DNA from: Micromonospora sp. KC213
GTDB taxonomy: Bacteria; Actinomycetota; Actinomycetes; Mycobacteriales; Micromonosporaceae
Reading direction: 5' to 3'
Assembly (NCBI RefSeq): GCF_004348325.1
Contig: NZ_SMKF01000012.1
Location: forward strand, 1-64,000
DNA: 64,000 bases
Shown here: positions 50,515 to 58,675 of the stretch, piece by piece
Layout of the letters: each line of letters starts with the position of its first letter
Position numbering within the stretch: the stretch's first letter is position 1
Translations under genes and position numbers: made by a program
Notes under the pieces: generated by a model
The model's input: only the letters and a program-made list of their open reading frames with translations
Told to the model about the DNA's origin: nothing
Database searches by the model: none

Positions 50515-51282
50515 ATGAATCAGGCGGTCAAGACGGCGATGGTCGAGGCGGGCCAGACCGCCGAGAGCCTCGCCGCCCAGGTCGGGGTCGACCCGAAGAC
50601 GGCGGCACGCTGGGTAAGCCACGGACGGATCCCGCAGACCCGGCACCGCTCCGACGTCGCGAGGCTTCTGGGAAAGGATGTCGCCGAGCTGTGGCCGGAC
50701 GTCCTCAAGCGCCGGGAGCCGGCGTGGTTCCGGCTGTGGGCCGACATCGAGCGCGAGGCGGTCGCGCTGCGCGCGTTCCAGCTGGCCTGGGTGCCGGGTC
50801 TACTGCAGATCCCGGAGTACGCCCGGGCGACGCTGGCCGGGGAGGCACTGACCGCCGAGGAGGTCGACCAGCTCGCGACGGCGCGGATCAAGCGGCAGGC
50901 AATCCTGCGCCGCGACCACCCTCCGCTGCTGGTTGCCGTCATCGACGAATCGGTCCTACGGCGGTCGATGCGGGGGCGGCCCGAGCTGATGCGCGAGCAG
51001 TGCGAGCACCTGGTCGCCTGCACCGACCTGCCCACGGTGCAGATTCACGTGGTTCCGCAGGACACCGGCATGTACCCGGGCCTGGGCGGGCCGTTCACCA
51101 TCGCCGAGATGGAGGACGGCACGCGGTACGCCCATGTCGACGGTCAGGTCAAGGCGCAGATCCTCGACCAGCGGTCGGAAATTGCTACCCTCGAACGGCG
51201 CTGGGCGCGCATCGTGGGGGAGGCCCTTCCCCGGGCCCAGTCCCTCGACCTCATCAGGAAAGCGGCGACGTCATGGACCTGA
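50515..51282 (+). CDS. XRE-family regulator with DUF5753 domain
   Basis: A 255-aa protein. The HTH is at residues 1-60 (AESLAAQVGVDPKTAARWVSHG), and a DUF5753 domain follows (about 80-250; WVPGLLQIPEYARATLAG, VIDESVLRR, TVQIHVVPQDTGMYPGLGG). Such proteins pair with small DUF397 proteins and affect development or antibiotic production in actinomycetes. The ATG at 50515 is preceded by GGAGAGGACAAGG. It overlaps the DUF397 gene by ten bases. Confidence 0.93.
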   Translation: MNQAVKTAMVEAGQTAESLAAQVGVDPKTAARWVSHGRIPQTRHRSDVARLLGKDVAELWPDVLKRREPAWFRLWADIEREAVALRAFQLAWVPGLLQIPEYARATLAGEALTAEEVDQLATARIKRQAILRRDHPPLLVAVIDESVLRRSMRGRPELMREQCEHLVACTDLPTVQIHVVPQDTGMYPGLGGPFTIAEMEDGTRYAHVDGQVKAQILDQRSEIATLERRWARIVGEALPRAQSLDLIRKAATSWT

Positions 51283-51464
51283 CCGGCGCACGGTGGCGCA
51301 AGAGCACCAAGAGCGGCAACAACGGCGGTGACTGTGTAGAGGTCGCCGACAACCTTGCGGGCACGGTCCTCGTCCGCGACACGAAGGACCGCGACGGCGG
51401 GACGTTGGTCTTCAGCCCCGAGGCGTGGCGCGGCTTCGTCGCCTTCGCGAAGACCTCGCGGTAA
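51273..51464 (+). CDS. DUF397 protein
   Basis: A 63-aa DUF397 protein with the hallmark pattern ARWRKSTKSGNNGGDCVEVA ... VRDTKDRDGG ... PEAWRGFVAF. It begins inside the end of the XRE gene and is its usual partner; such pairs behave like regulator/antagonist or toxin-antitoxin-like couples. Confidence 0.93.
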   Translation: MDLTGARWRKSTKSGNNGGDCVEVADNLAGTVLVRDTKDRDGGTLVFSPEAWRGFVAFAKTSR

Positions 51465-51640
51465 CCCCCATCTGCCCTCTGATCGGTCCGGGTGGTATCT
51501 GAAGCTGGATGCCACGCAGGCCATCGCCCCGCACACTCCTCGTCGTCGACAACAAGGTGTGCGGGGGCGACGTCCTGGAAGCCGTCCGGTTCCTGGCGGG
51601 TCCGCCGGCGGCGCGGGCCGGCGACTGCGTACCCCGCCGG

Positions 51641-52648
51641 TCAGGCGCCTGCGGCGTCGAGCCGGGCCAGTTGCTCGTCGCTGAGCTTGATGTCGAGGGC
51701 CGGCAGCGCCGCCTCCAACTGCTCCGGCGTACGCGGCCCGACCAGCGGCACGACCGTCGGCGAGTGACGCAGCAGCCAGGCGAGAACCACCTGGCCCCGC
51801 GCGGCTCCCACCTCGGCCGCCACCTGGTTGAGCACGGCGAGGCGAGCGACGGTGTCCGGCCCCTCGTACGGCTGCATGATGTGGTGGCCGTTGCGCTTCG
51901 CCGGGTCGTCGTAGACGCCCTTGAGCAGCGGCGAGTACGCCACCAGCGTCAGGTCGTCGTGGGTGTTCAGGTAGTCGAGCTGCTCGTCGTCGACGATGGA
52001 CACATCCGGCAGCCCCGGCCGGCGGCGCAGGTACGAGTGCTGCTGCTGCAACGCCACCGGGGTCGGCCAGCCGTGCGCGGCGCAGAGCTGCCGGATTCGC
52101 TCCAGCCGCCAGGTGCGTACGTTCGACCATCCGATGTAGCGGGCCTTTCCAGCCTGCACAATTCCGGCGAGCGCCTCGAGAGTTTCCTCCAGCGGCGTGG
52201 CTCGGTCGTCGACGTGGACGTAGTACAGGTCCACGTGGTCGGTGCCGAGCCGGCGGAGGCTGTCGTCGATCGCGTGGCGCAGCGTCTCCGCACCGGCTCC
52301 CTCGAACCGGGTACGCGCGACCTCCCAGTCCGGTTCGTCGCCGGCGCCCCACAGGCTGCCCGGATCCTTCATCTTCGCGCTGCCCTTGGTCGCGAGAAAC
52401 ACCTCGTCGCGCCGGCCGCTGCGAGCCAACCAGCGCCCCAGCAACTCCTCGCTCTCCCCACCGTGGCTGCCCCTGCGCAGCCACCAGGCGTAGCAGTCGG
52501 CGGTGTCGAGGAAGGTCCCGCCGATGCCGGTGAACCCGTCGAGCATCCGGAACGAATCGGCCTCGTCGGTGCGTGTCCCCATCAGCATGCAGCCGAGTGC
52601 CAACTGACTGACGTGTTCGCCGGTACGGCCCAGCTCCACGGTCTTCAT
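51641..52648 (-). CDS. Aldo/keto reductase
   Basis: A 335-aa NADPH-dependent reductase of the YhdN/AKR11-13 type. The catalytic residues are Asp and Tyr in TFLDTADCYAWW, Lys in VFLATKGSAK, and His in DLYYVHVDD. The C-terminal NADP-binding part reads VVPLVGPRTPEQLEAAL. The ATG at 52648 follows GGGGGAAG; the longer frame to 52702 has no such signal. It is monocistronic. Confidence 0.93.
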   Translation of the reverse strand: MKTVELGRTGEHVSQLALGCMLMGTRTDEADSFRMLDGFTGIGGTFLDTADCYAWWLRRGSHGGESEELLGRWLARSGRRDEVFLATKGSAKMKDPGSLWGAGDEPDWEVARTRFEGAGAETLRHAIDDSLRRLGTDHVDLYYVHVDDRATPLEETLEALAGIVQAGKARYIGWSNVRTWRLERIRQLCAAHGWPTPVALQQQHSYLRRRPGLPDVSIVDDEQLDYLNTHDDLTLVAYSPLLKGVYDDPAKRNGHHIMQPYEGPDTVARLAVLNQVAAEVGAARGQVVLAWLLRHSPTVVPLVGPRTPEQLEAALPALDIKLSDEQLARLDAAGA

Positions 52649-52806
52649 CCGTACTTCCCCCTTCATCGGTACGACAACCCGACCGTAGGAGCTGGAGCGC
52701 ACTCCAGGTCAACCGCAACGTACGTCGCCTCGGGCGGGCCGCGCTCGGGTGCCTCGCCACCAGGCCGAGCAGCCAAAGGAGTGCCAAGCCGCTGCGCAGC
52801 CAAAAT

Positions 52807-52986
52807 TTATCGATTCTTAGAGAGCGTGGATGCGGCCACCCCAATCCCGAGCACGGCCGGAATGCCAGCTACGAGCCCCATCCACAAAGGGTGACCCGTG
52901 ATCAAACAGTAGACCAAGGCCGCAGGAACCCATGCCACAGCAATGCCCAGCACGATCCTGGCGGCCTGACTCTTAATTCCGTTCAC
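52807..52986 (-). CDS. Small two-helix membrane protein at the RHS locus
   Basis: A 59-aa protein too short for many callers: VNGIKSQAARIVLGIAVAWV, then a second hydrophobic stretch GLVAGIPAVLGIGVAAST. The GTG at 52986 overlaps the stop of the preceding small frame (GTGA), so they are coupled. The region is more AT-rich than its surroundings. Its place downstream of an RHS gene suggests an immunity or accessory role, by inference. Confidence 0.5.
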   Translation of the reverse strand: MNGIKSQAARIVLGIAVAWVPAALVYCLITGHPLWMGLVAGIPAVLGIGVAASTLSKNR

Positions 52987-53096
52987 CCTGGAATGCGCCC
53001 CTCAATCTTATGCATACCAGCACTCCGACGTTCTGACACGTCCATGAACCGTTCGGCGGCCAACACGATGGGGGTGACTGACAGGAGGGCAACCAC
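52983..53096 (-). CDS. Very small ORF at the RHS locus, possibly membrane-associated
   Basis: A 37-residue frame with one hydrophobic stretch (VVALLSVTPIVLAAERFM) and a charged tail (SERRSAGMHKIEGRIPG). Its stop overlaps the next start. The GTG at 53096 is preceded by AGAAGGAA at slightly long spacing. It could be the surviving end of a larger small-membrane-protein gene. Confidence 0.35.
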   Translation of the reverse strand: MVALLSVTPIVLAAERFMDVSERRSAGMHKIEGRIPG

Positions 53097-53118
53097 CAGC
53101 CAGAAATTCCTTCTATAA

Positions 53119-53355
53119 TCATTTTATTTCTCTTGGCCGCAGGCGGCGGGCGCGTCGATACCTTGCTACAGCAACGCCCATGTGCCACGTCGCTGCGACC
53201 TCGTGCTCCACTGTCCATCTTCGCGAGATCCAGTCGTTACCCAGTAACCAACGATCGCTCCACGAGGAATTCCGGGGCTCCCTGGAGACCGGGCAGGCGG
53301 TGCGGCATTCGCGCTTCTCGCCGGAAGCGGCCCCAGGTGACTTAACTATCTCCAC
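53119..53355 (-). CDS. Small ORF of unknown function at the RHS locus
   Basis: A 78-residue Trp/Arg-rich frame (SWSDRWLLGNDWISRRW, then a basic tail) with GTG 53355 after AGGAGAGG. No family is recognised. Codon bias is weak, so this may be spurious or recently acquired. Confidence 0.35.
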   Translation of the reverse strand: MEIVKSPGAASGEKRECRTACPVSREPRNSSWSDRWLLGNDWISRRWTVEHEVAATWHMGVAVARYRRARRLRPREIK

Positions 53356-53431
53356 CTGGAGCCTCTCCTGCCATCTACTTACTCAGCCCGCTCCCGGGAA
53401 TCGCTCTCGAGCATGAAGGGCTTGCGTCATC

Positions 53432-53641
53432 TCATGACCTACGGTCCGGGTCTCGCGAAATATGCGGTGCCACGTACAGTAACGCCGGAACTGCTACCAG
53501 CCCGATGACACCCATGACAACCACGGCTCCCACCTTTCCTACACCAAGGGCTCCACTTAAATATCCAGCCGCAACAAACAACACTGCAAACAGGAGAACC
53601 AGCACTCCGAATGCTCGCGCCGAAGGCCGACGTCGAAACAT
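53432..53641 (-). CDS. Small two-helix membrane protein directly downstream of the RHS tip
   Basis: A 69-aa protein. A basic start MFRRRPSARAFG leads to two hydrophobic helices (about 11-30 and 36-58) and a charged end. The ATG lies nine bases after the RHS stop, and AGGAGGG between them is an excellent ribosome-binding site. Position and topology fit an immunity protein for a membrane-active RHS tip, by inference. Confidence 0.7.
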   Translation of the reverse strand: MFRRRPSARAFGVLVLLFAVLFVAAGYLSGALGVGKVGAVVVMGVIGLVAVPALLYVAPHISRDPDRRS

Positions 53642-53650
53642 TAAACCCTC

Positions 53651-54421
53651 CTAGTGGGAACCCCAATAATATGCGACTCCGAACATGAATCCGAAGGCTC
53701 CGAGGAAGATCCCGGCGAATGCACCTGCGGCGAGACAACCAACGCCTGCAGCAAAGGCACCGACAGCGCAGCCGACCGCACCGCCGATTGCAACTCCGGC
53801 AGTAGCGAACTTTCCTCCGTAGTCGATTGCCTCCACGAAGGGATCATCGTGGTCGAAACCTGTAGGATCGGTGTAATTCACAGGGTTGCCGGCCGCGTAG
53901 GCGTACCGGTTGCCCTTTTGGGGGTTGCCGATGAAGCTGAGGTTGTCCTGCTGGGTGAAGCGCCCCTGCACCGGGTTGTACCACCGCTGCCCGAACTTCG
54001 TGAACCCCGTCGTCCAGTCGTACGTCCCACCGGCATATCGGATCAGGCTCGTCTGCCCCAGGAAATACTCATCCGCCACCGCGCTCACACCGTACGGGTC
54101 GTACTGGTGCGTCGCCACCTTCGTCCCGTCGGCCCGCACGATCGCCACCACCGACCCGAGCCCATCCAACACGTACGCGTGATCCGTGCCGTTGATCCGC
54201 AACCCCAGCGGCGTGCCGATGCCGTCGCGCTCCACATAGGCGGTCGAGCCATTGAACGTCCAGGACTGCAACCACGGCATCCCGTGCTGGTCCTCCATGC
54301 CGTACTGCATGGTCGCCGTCGCGTTCCGGGTCAGCTCTACCTGGTCGCTGCCGGCGTAGCCGTAGCTCGCAGAGTTTGCGCCAACCATCTGCTTGGCGCT
54401 GTTGTACGTCATCGGGTTCAC
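53651..54421 (-). CDS. RHS-repeat protein, C-terminal segment with glycine-rich tip
   Basis: This 256-residue frame continues the RHS core of the upstream frame. It has YD-type repeats and then the RHS-associated core block (QYDPYGV, QRWYNPVQGRFTQQDNLSF, NRYAYAAGNPVNYTDPTGF near residues 110-190). After the PTGF boundary comes a 65-residue variable tip, strongly hydrophobic and glycine-rich (AIGGAVGCAVGAFAAGVG...). That tip looks like a glycine-zipper membrane segment rather than an enzyme. Its start ATG is internal to the original gene; a one-base shift near 54435 separates it from the rest. Confidence 0.7.
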   Translation of the reverse strand: MNPMTYNSAKQMVGANSASYGYAGSDQVELTRNATATMQYGMEDQHGMPWLQSWTFNGSTAYVERDGIGTPLGLRINGTDHAYVLDGLGSVVAIVRADGTKVATHQYDPYGVSAVADEYFLGQTSLIRYAGGTYDWTTGFTKFGQRWYNPVQGRFTQQDNLSFIGNPQKGNRYAYAAGNPVNYTDPTGFDHDDPFVEAIDYGGKFATAGVAIGGAVGCAVGAFAAGVGCLAAGAFAGIFLGAFGFMFGVAYYWGSH

Positions 54422-56793
54422 CGACGGGTGACTGGTGCAGCCTGGTTACCCCGACCGTCGTAGCTGTTGTTGGCGGTGGTGATCTGGTTGGCGGAATTGA
54501 AGGTCAGGGACTGGGTGGTGGTGCCGTCGACGGCGACACTCATGCGGTTGCCGTTGCTGTCGTAGGCGTACTCGTAGGTCTTGCCGTGATGGTTCGTGGC
54601 CTTCGTCAGCCGGTTCGCGTCGTCGTAGTCGTAGCGAGTGACCGCGCCGCTGACCTCGTCCCTCTGCCACTGCCGCAGACCGGTGTCGTCGCCCTTCTCG
54701 GTGGAGCAGGGCTGGCCGGCGACGTACTCGGCGTGGCAGTAGGTGACGTCGTGGACCGTCGCCGGGCTGGCCGAGTTGCGGGTGGCGGTGATCCGGGTGG
54801 GCCGGTCCGACTCGTCGTACGTGGTCCTGATCCGCAACGCCCACGCGCTGTTGGTCTCGTTGGTGGCGAAGTACGTGTGGGTGCGGTTGCCGTTCTTGTC
54901 GTAGAGGAAGTTGTAACGGGTGCCACCGGCGGTGTCCATGCGCACCAGCCAGTTGCGGGAGTTGTAGTAGTACCGCGTGGTGCCCCGCCCGTCGGTCAAC
55001 TGGACCAGATTCCCCACCGCGTCCGGCACGTACTTCAGGATGCCACCACCCGGGTTGGTGCGCTCGCGGAGCCGGTTCAGCGGGTCGTACGACCAGGTGG
55101 TGGTGCCGGTGGCGTCGGTGCGGGTGAGCAGGTTGCCGGTGCCGCCGTACTCGAAGGTGACCGGCGGCTGGGTGCCACAGCCAGAGTAGGCGATCTCCAT
55201 GACCCGGTCGTCGGGGCTGTAGGTGTAGCTGGTGGTGCAGCCGTCCGACACGGTCTTGAGCCGGCCGTAGGGGTCGTAGGTGAAGGTCTTGACCGCCAGG
55301 TTGTTGCCGGTCGGCGGGGTGAGCTTGGTCAGCTGCCTGCTGTCGTCGTACCTGTAGCTGGTGGGGTTGTCGTCGTTGGCCGGGTCGGTGGAGGTCTTCA
55401 CCGTGCCGTCGTCGTGGTAGTCGACCTTCGCCTCGGCGGCCATCGCGTCGGCGGTGGAGGTGCGGTTGCCGGCGCCGTTGTAGGTGTAGGTGGAGCTGTT
55501 GCCCTGGGTGTCGATCGAGGACGACGGCTGGAAGTTCGCCGTCGGGTTCGTCGACGTCGCCGCGTTGGCGTACGCGGCCGACGCGCTGGCGCCGGTCGGC
55601 GAGGCCGACTTGGTCAGCGACTCCCCCGCGTTCGCGCCGTAGGTGTTGGTGACCGTGCCGCCCTCGGGGCTGACCGAGGTGGCCACGTCGTGGAACGGGG
55701 TGTACGTCTTGCTGCGCTCGTTGCCGGCCGGGTCGGTGGTCTTGGTGACCCGCTTGTCGGCGTTGATCTCGTACGTGGTGTGCGGCACCGAGGCGATCGG
55801 TTGGGACAGGTCCTGCCGGGCGTCGGCCACCTGGGTCTGGGTGGAGCTGGGGTACGCCAGGCGGGTCGTCGAGCCGCGCATGGTGGCGATGTCGGTGACC
55901 TGGGTGAACGAGGTGACCCGGTGCTGACCGTCGTAGGTGATGGTGATGTACGTGTTGTCCTTCGTGGTGATCTTCGTCAGGTCACCGGCGGCGTCGTACT
56001 CGAACATCACCTTGCGCCAGGTCGGCGACTGGATCGTCTGCAACCGGCCCAGGCTGTCGTAGGCGTACGACACCTCCCGCCAGCTGCCGTCGCTGCCAGT
56101 CTGCCGGTACTTGCCGATCTTCCCGGCGGTCCAGGTCGCCGCCGCCGTACGCGCGGCGGTCGGGCCCCGGTCCGAGGTGATGGTCGTCATCTGCCCGCCG
56201 CTGTAGGTGACGTCGGTGACGTTGCCGTTGCGGTCCTCGGTCTTGTCCAACAGCCCGTCCGAGCCGAAGAACAGCTCCTTGCCGCTGCCGTGCTCGGTGA
56301 GCTTCCAGCCGGAGCCGTCGCGCGCCAGCGTCGCCTTGAACTCCTTGGGCGACGAGTAGCCGGAGGCCGACTCGGTGAACCTGCCGACCACGCCGTCGGC
56401 GGCGGCGTGGGTCACCGACCCGTCGTCGGCTGGGTACAGCCGCACGTCCTGGCCGGCCCGGGTACGCCAGCCGGGGCCGTGCGCGCCGGTCTCCAGGTCG
56501 CTGTCGAGCAGCAGGCTGTTGAAGGTCGCGCCGATGGTGACGTTCTCCGCGACGCCGGGCAGCGTCAGCTCGGTGCTGCGCAGCATCAGGTTCCCCGACC
56601 CGACGTTGATCTTTGCTTCGAGGCGGTCGCTCAGTGAGAACGACAGCTCGGTGGCGTTGCGGACCGGACCGGTCCCCTTCGGCACCGACGGGGCCGCCCC
56701 CGCGGCGGCCGCGGTGCGCGATGCCCGGCGGTCGGGGGTGTCGAACAGCCACATGGTGGACCTCGACATCGGCGACACCACCGGATCGCCCAC
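54418..56793 (-). CDS. RHS/YD-repeat protein, main body
   Basis: A 791-residue open frame of YD repeats from about residue 175 on, such as YDSLGRLQTIQSPTWRKVMFE, YDPYGRLKTVSDG, YDPLNRLRERTNPGG and YDSNGNRMSVAVDG. It is preceded by an RHS N-terminal beta-domain (LSFSLSDRLEAKINVGSGNL...). Such repeats wrap into a hollow cocoon around a C-terminal toxin. The frame closes at 54418 after NQAAPVTRR because of an apparent frameshift. Its own first ATG is inside the original gene, after the signal peptide. Confidence 0.8.
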   Translation of the reverse strand: MGDPVVSPMSRSTMWLFDTPDRRASRTAAAAGAAPSVPKGTGPVRNATELSFSLSDRLEAKINVGSGNLMLRSTELTLPGVAENVTIGATFNSLLLDSDLETGAHGPGWRTRAGQDVRLYPADDGSVTHAAADGVVGRFTESASGYSSPKEFKATLARDGSGWKLTEHGSGKELFFGSDGLLDKTEDRNGNVTDVTYSGGQMTTITSDRGPTAARTAAATWTAGKIGKYRQTGSDGSWREVSYAYDSLGRLQTIQSPTWRKVMFEYDAAGDLTKITTKDNTYITITYDGQHRVTSFTQVTDIATMRGSTTRLAYPSSTQTQVADARQDLSQPIASVPHTTYEINADKRVTKTTDPAGNERSKTYTPFHDVATSVSPEGGTVTNTYGANAGESLTKSASPTGASASAAYANAATSTNPTANFQPSSSIDTQGNSSTYTYNGAGNRTSTADAMAAEAKVDYHDDGTVKTSTDPANDDNPTSYRYDDSRQLTKLTPPTGNNLAVKTFTYDPYGRLKTVSDGCTTSYTYSPDDRVMEIAYSGCGTQPPVTFEYGGTGNLLTRTDATGTTTWSYDPLNRLRERTNPGGGILKYVPDAVGNLVQLTDGRGTTRYYYNSRNWLVRMDTAGGTRYNFLYDKNGNRTHTYFATNETNSAWALRIRTTYDESDRPTRITATRNSASPATVHDVTYCHAEYVAGQPCSTEKGDDTGLRQWQRDEVSGAVTRYDYDDANRLTKATNHHGKTYEYAYDSNGNRMSVAVDGTTTQSLTFNSANQITTANNSYDGRGNQAAPVTRR

Positions 56794-56915
56794 ATGTCCC
56801 GGCCGTGCGCGGGTGCCGGCGCGGCCGTCGCGGGACGATCGGTGGCCGGAACCACCAGCACCGACGCCACCAGCAGCGCGGACGTCATCGCCAGCGCCGT
56901 TCTACGTAGACCCAT

Positions 56916-57346
56916 CAACTCTCCTTATTCTGCACCGGCGGACGTTTTCCGCCAGTTCTCCGCCAAACCGAGAAATTGCACGGAAGAGCTGCGTCTGTGA
57001 GACGCGCTGAGCAGGGTTGAGCCGCACTCGGCCGAGCCGAGCGCCGAATGACCGACGAAGGTCAGGTGGTTGCGGAAGGCAGGAAGACAATCAGCCGGCA
57101 GCGGGCCGTGGTCGCACTCACTCAAACCCCCGCGGTTGGTTACCATGCGCTACGTGTCGATGACGCTATCCACCGAACGGGCGATCGTCAATAGCCAATA
57201 CGGTGGCCCGGGAAGAATGGCGCCAGTCTCTCCATACCGATTCCGACCGTGGCGATGTGTAATGACCTCGAGTCGCTGATCGTCGCGACCGCCGTCCACA
57301 GCGGACCGACGCACCGGCGCGCACCGGTCCGGTACCCTCCACTGAC
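56916..57346. other. Intergenic region upstream of the RHS gene
   Basis: About 430 bases hold no supported gene. The left part leads into the RHS start; a good leftward promoter lies at 57163-57191. The right end next to 57346 serves the VOC gene, where TACCCT sits about ten bases before its ATG. Confidence 0.5.
57163..57191 (-). promoter_or_regulatory. Promoter pointing to the RHS gene
   Basis: On the minus strand, TTGACG (57191-57186) and TAGCGT (57168-57163) have a 17-base spacer. It leaves an untranslated leader of about 240 bases before the RHS ATG. Confidence 0.6.
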
Positions 57347-57796
57347 ATGGAGCAGCGGATCAGTCTGATCACTCTCGGTGTCACCGACCTCGCCCGCGCC
57401 CGCGCCTTCTACGAGCGGCTCGGCTGGCACGGGCAGGAGGTCGAGGAGACGGTCTTCTTCCAGGCCGGCGGCCTCGCGCTGGTGTTGTGGGGGCGGGCGA
57501 AACTGGCCGCCGACGCGGGCGTACCGGAGCGCGGACCGGGTGCTCTGACGCTGGCGCACAACGTCCGCTCCCGCGTCGAGGTCGACGAGATCATGGCCAC
57601 CGCCGCGCAGGCCGGCGCACGGATCACCCGGCCGGCCGCCGACACGTTCTACGGCGGGTACGCGGGCTGTTTCGCCGACCCGGACGGTCATCTCTGGGAG
57701 ATCGCCTGGAACCCGGGCTTCCCGCTGGCCGCCGACGGGACGCTGACCGTGCCGGATCTCACCGCCGGCCCGGACCCGTCGTCCCCACCGGCCTGA
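57347..57796 (+). CDS. VOC family protein
   Basis: A 149-aa single-domain VOC protein: ISLITLGVTDLARARAFYERLGW at the start, FYGGYAGCFADPDGHLWEIAWNPGF at the end with Glu as metal-ligand position. The downstream WEIAWNPG style is typical of actinobacterial glyoxalase-like proteins. It is probably leaderless and monocistronic. Confidence 0.92.
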   Translation: MEQRISLITLGVTDLARARAFYERLGWHGQEVEETVFFQAGGLALVLWGRAKLAADAGVPERGPGALTLAHNVRSRVEVDEIMATAAQAGARITRPAADTFYGGYAGCFADPDGHLWEIAWNPGFPLAADGTLTVPDLTAGPDPSSPPA

Positions 57797-57937
57797 GCCA
57801 CGCGCCGGACGCACCCGGGGCAACCGCGCCTCACCTTGCGGCATCCCGCGCTGTCCTGGGCGGAAGACACCCCAACCCGGCGCAGACGGAGTCGATCGCG
57901 CCCGGGCGGGGTGAAACGGTCTGTCGGCTCGTCGCGG

Positions 57938-58675
57938 TCAACTCGACGGCGTCCACTGCACCGACAGGCCGGTGGCCGCGCGTTCGGTGCGGACCTCCAT
58001 CATCGTGCCCAGGATCGTCGCCCGGTCCACCAGGATCGGCCGCTCATCGAGCCCGTACGTGACCCGGTCGGAGAGGAACACCGGCGTCCCCACGGGCTGG
58101 CGCAGCAGCTCCGCCACCGGCGCGGCCAGCACCTCAGGGCGCAGCACCTCGGTGGCGCGGTGCACCACGATCCCGTGCTCGGCGATGGCCGCGTACAGCG
58201 AGGTGTCGCTGAGATCGGTGTCGCGCAGCTTGGTACCGGCCGGGGAGCGAACCCAGGAGAGTTGGTGCACCGCCGGCCGGCCGGCCAGCAGCCGCAGGCG
58301 TTCCAGCCGCAGGACCCGGGCGGTGCCCAGGTGCGCCGCCACCCAGGCCGGCGGACGCTGCATGGCCTGGCCGAGAATCTGAGTGCTGACCGTACGGCCC
58401 TGAGCGCGCAGATCCTCGGCCAGCCCGCGCAGCGAGTCCAGGCGGTAGGTGGCCTTCGGCGAGGCGACGAACGTGCCCCGGCCCGGTTGTTGGGAGAGCA
58501 GGCCGTCGTCTTCGAGCTGCCGCAGCGCCTGCCGCAGGGTCACGAGTGTCACCCCGTACGCGGCGCTCAGCTCCTTCTGCGGTGGCAGCGCGGAACCCGG
58601 TGGCAGCTCGCCCCTGCGGATCTTCGCGGTCAGGTCAGCCGCGATGACCCGGTATTTCGGCGTGCGGCGTTCCAG
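57938..58675 (-). CDS. GntR-family regulator with UTRA domain (HutC type)
   Basis: About 245 residues. The HTH reads TPKYRVIAADLTAKIRRGEL ... ALPPQKELSAAYGVTLVTLR, then the UTRA effector domain (about 90-240). No ATG/GTG/TTG lies in front of the HTH; the only in-frame candidate is a CTG at 58675 inside the end of trpA, followed by GAACGC. The next clean start, GTG 58552, would delete half of the HTH. I therefore annotate the longer form with an unusual start. Third gene of the trpBA unit; the AGTTCTAGAACT palindromes upstream of trpB suit a HutC-type protein. Confidence 0.8.
   Translation of the reverse strand: MERRTPKYRVIAADLTAKIRRGELPPGSALPPQKELSAAYGVTLVTLRQALRQLEDDGLLSQQPGRGTFVASPKATYRLDSLRGLAEDLRAQGRTVSTQILGQAMQRPPAWVAAHLGTARVLRLERLRLLAGRPAVHQLSWVRSPAGTKLRDTDLSDTSLYAAIAEHGIVVHRATEVLRPEVLAAPVAELLRQPVGTPVFLSDRVTYGLDERPILVDRATILGTMMEVRTERAATGLSVQWTPSS

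Larger units (their letters stand above)
53651..56915 (-). pseudogene. Secreted RHS-repeat gene broken by two apparent frameshifts
   Basis: The whole locus reads as one gene. ATG 56915 with AAGGAG starts a signal peptide (MGLRRTALAMTSALLVASVL ... TAAPAPAHG). The frame must then change near 56785-56800 to enter GDPVVSPMSRSTMWLFDT and the RHS body. It must change again near 54435, where NQAAPV should continue as HPSVNPMTYNSAKQM. Joined, it would be about 1087 residues with a C-terminal variable tip. Either the gene is dead, it uses programmed frameshifting or phase variation, or the assembly has indels. Confidence 0.65.

Noticed and set aside
54376-56637. 753-codon open frame on the plus strand opposite the RHS gene
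   Set aside because: It is Val/Gly/Arg-rich nonsense produced by high GC opposite YD repeats; the minus-strand frame has clear RHS motifs.
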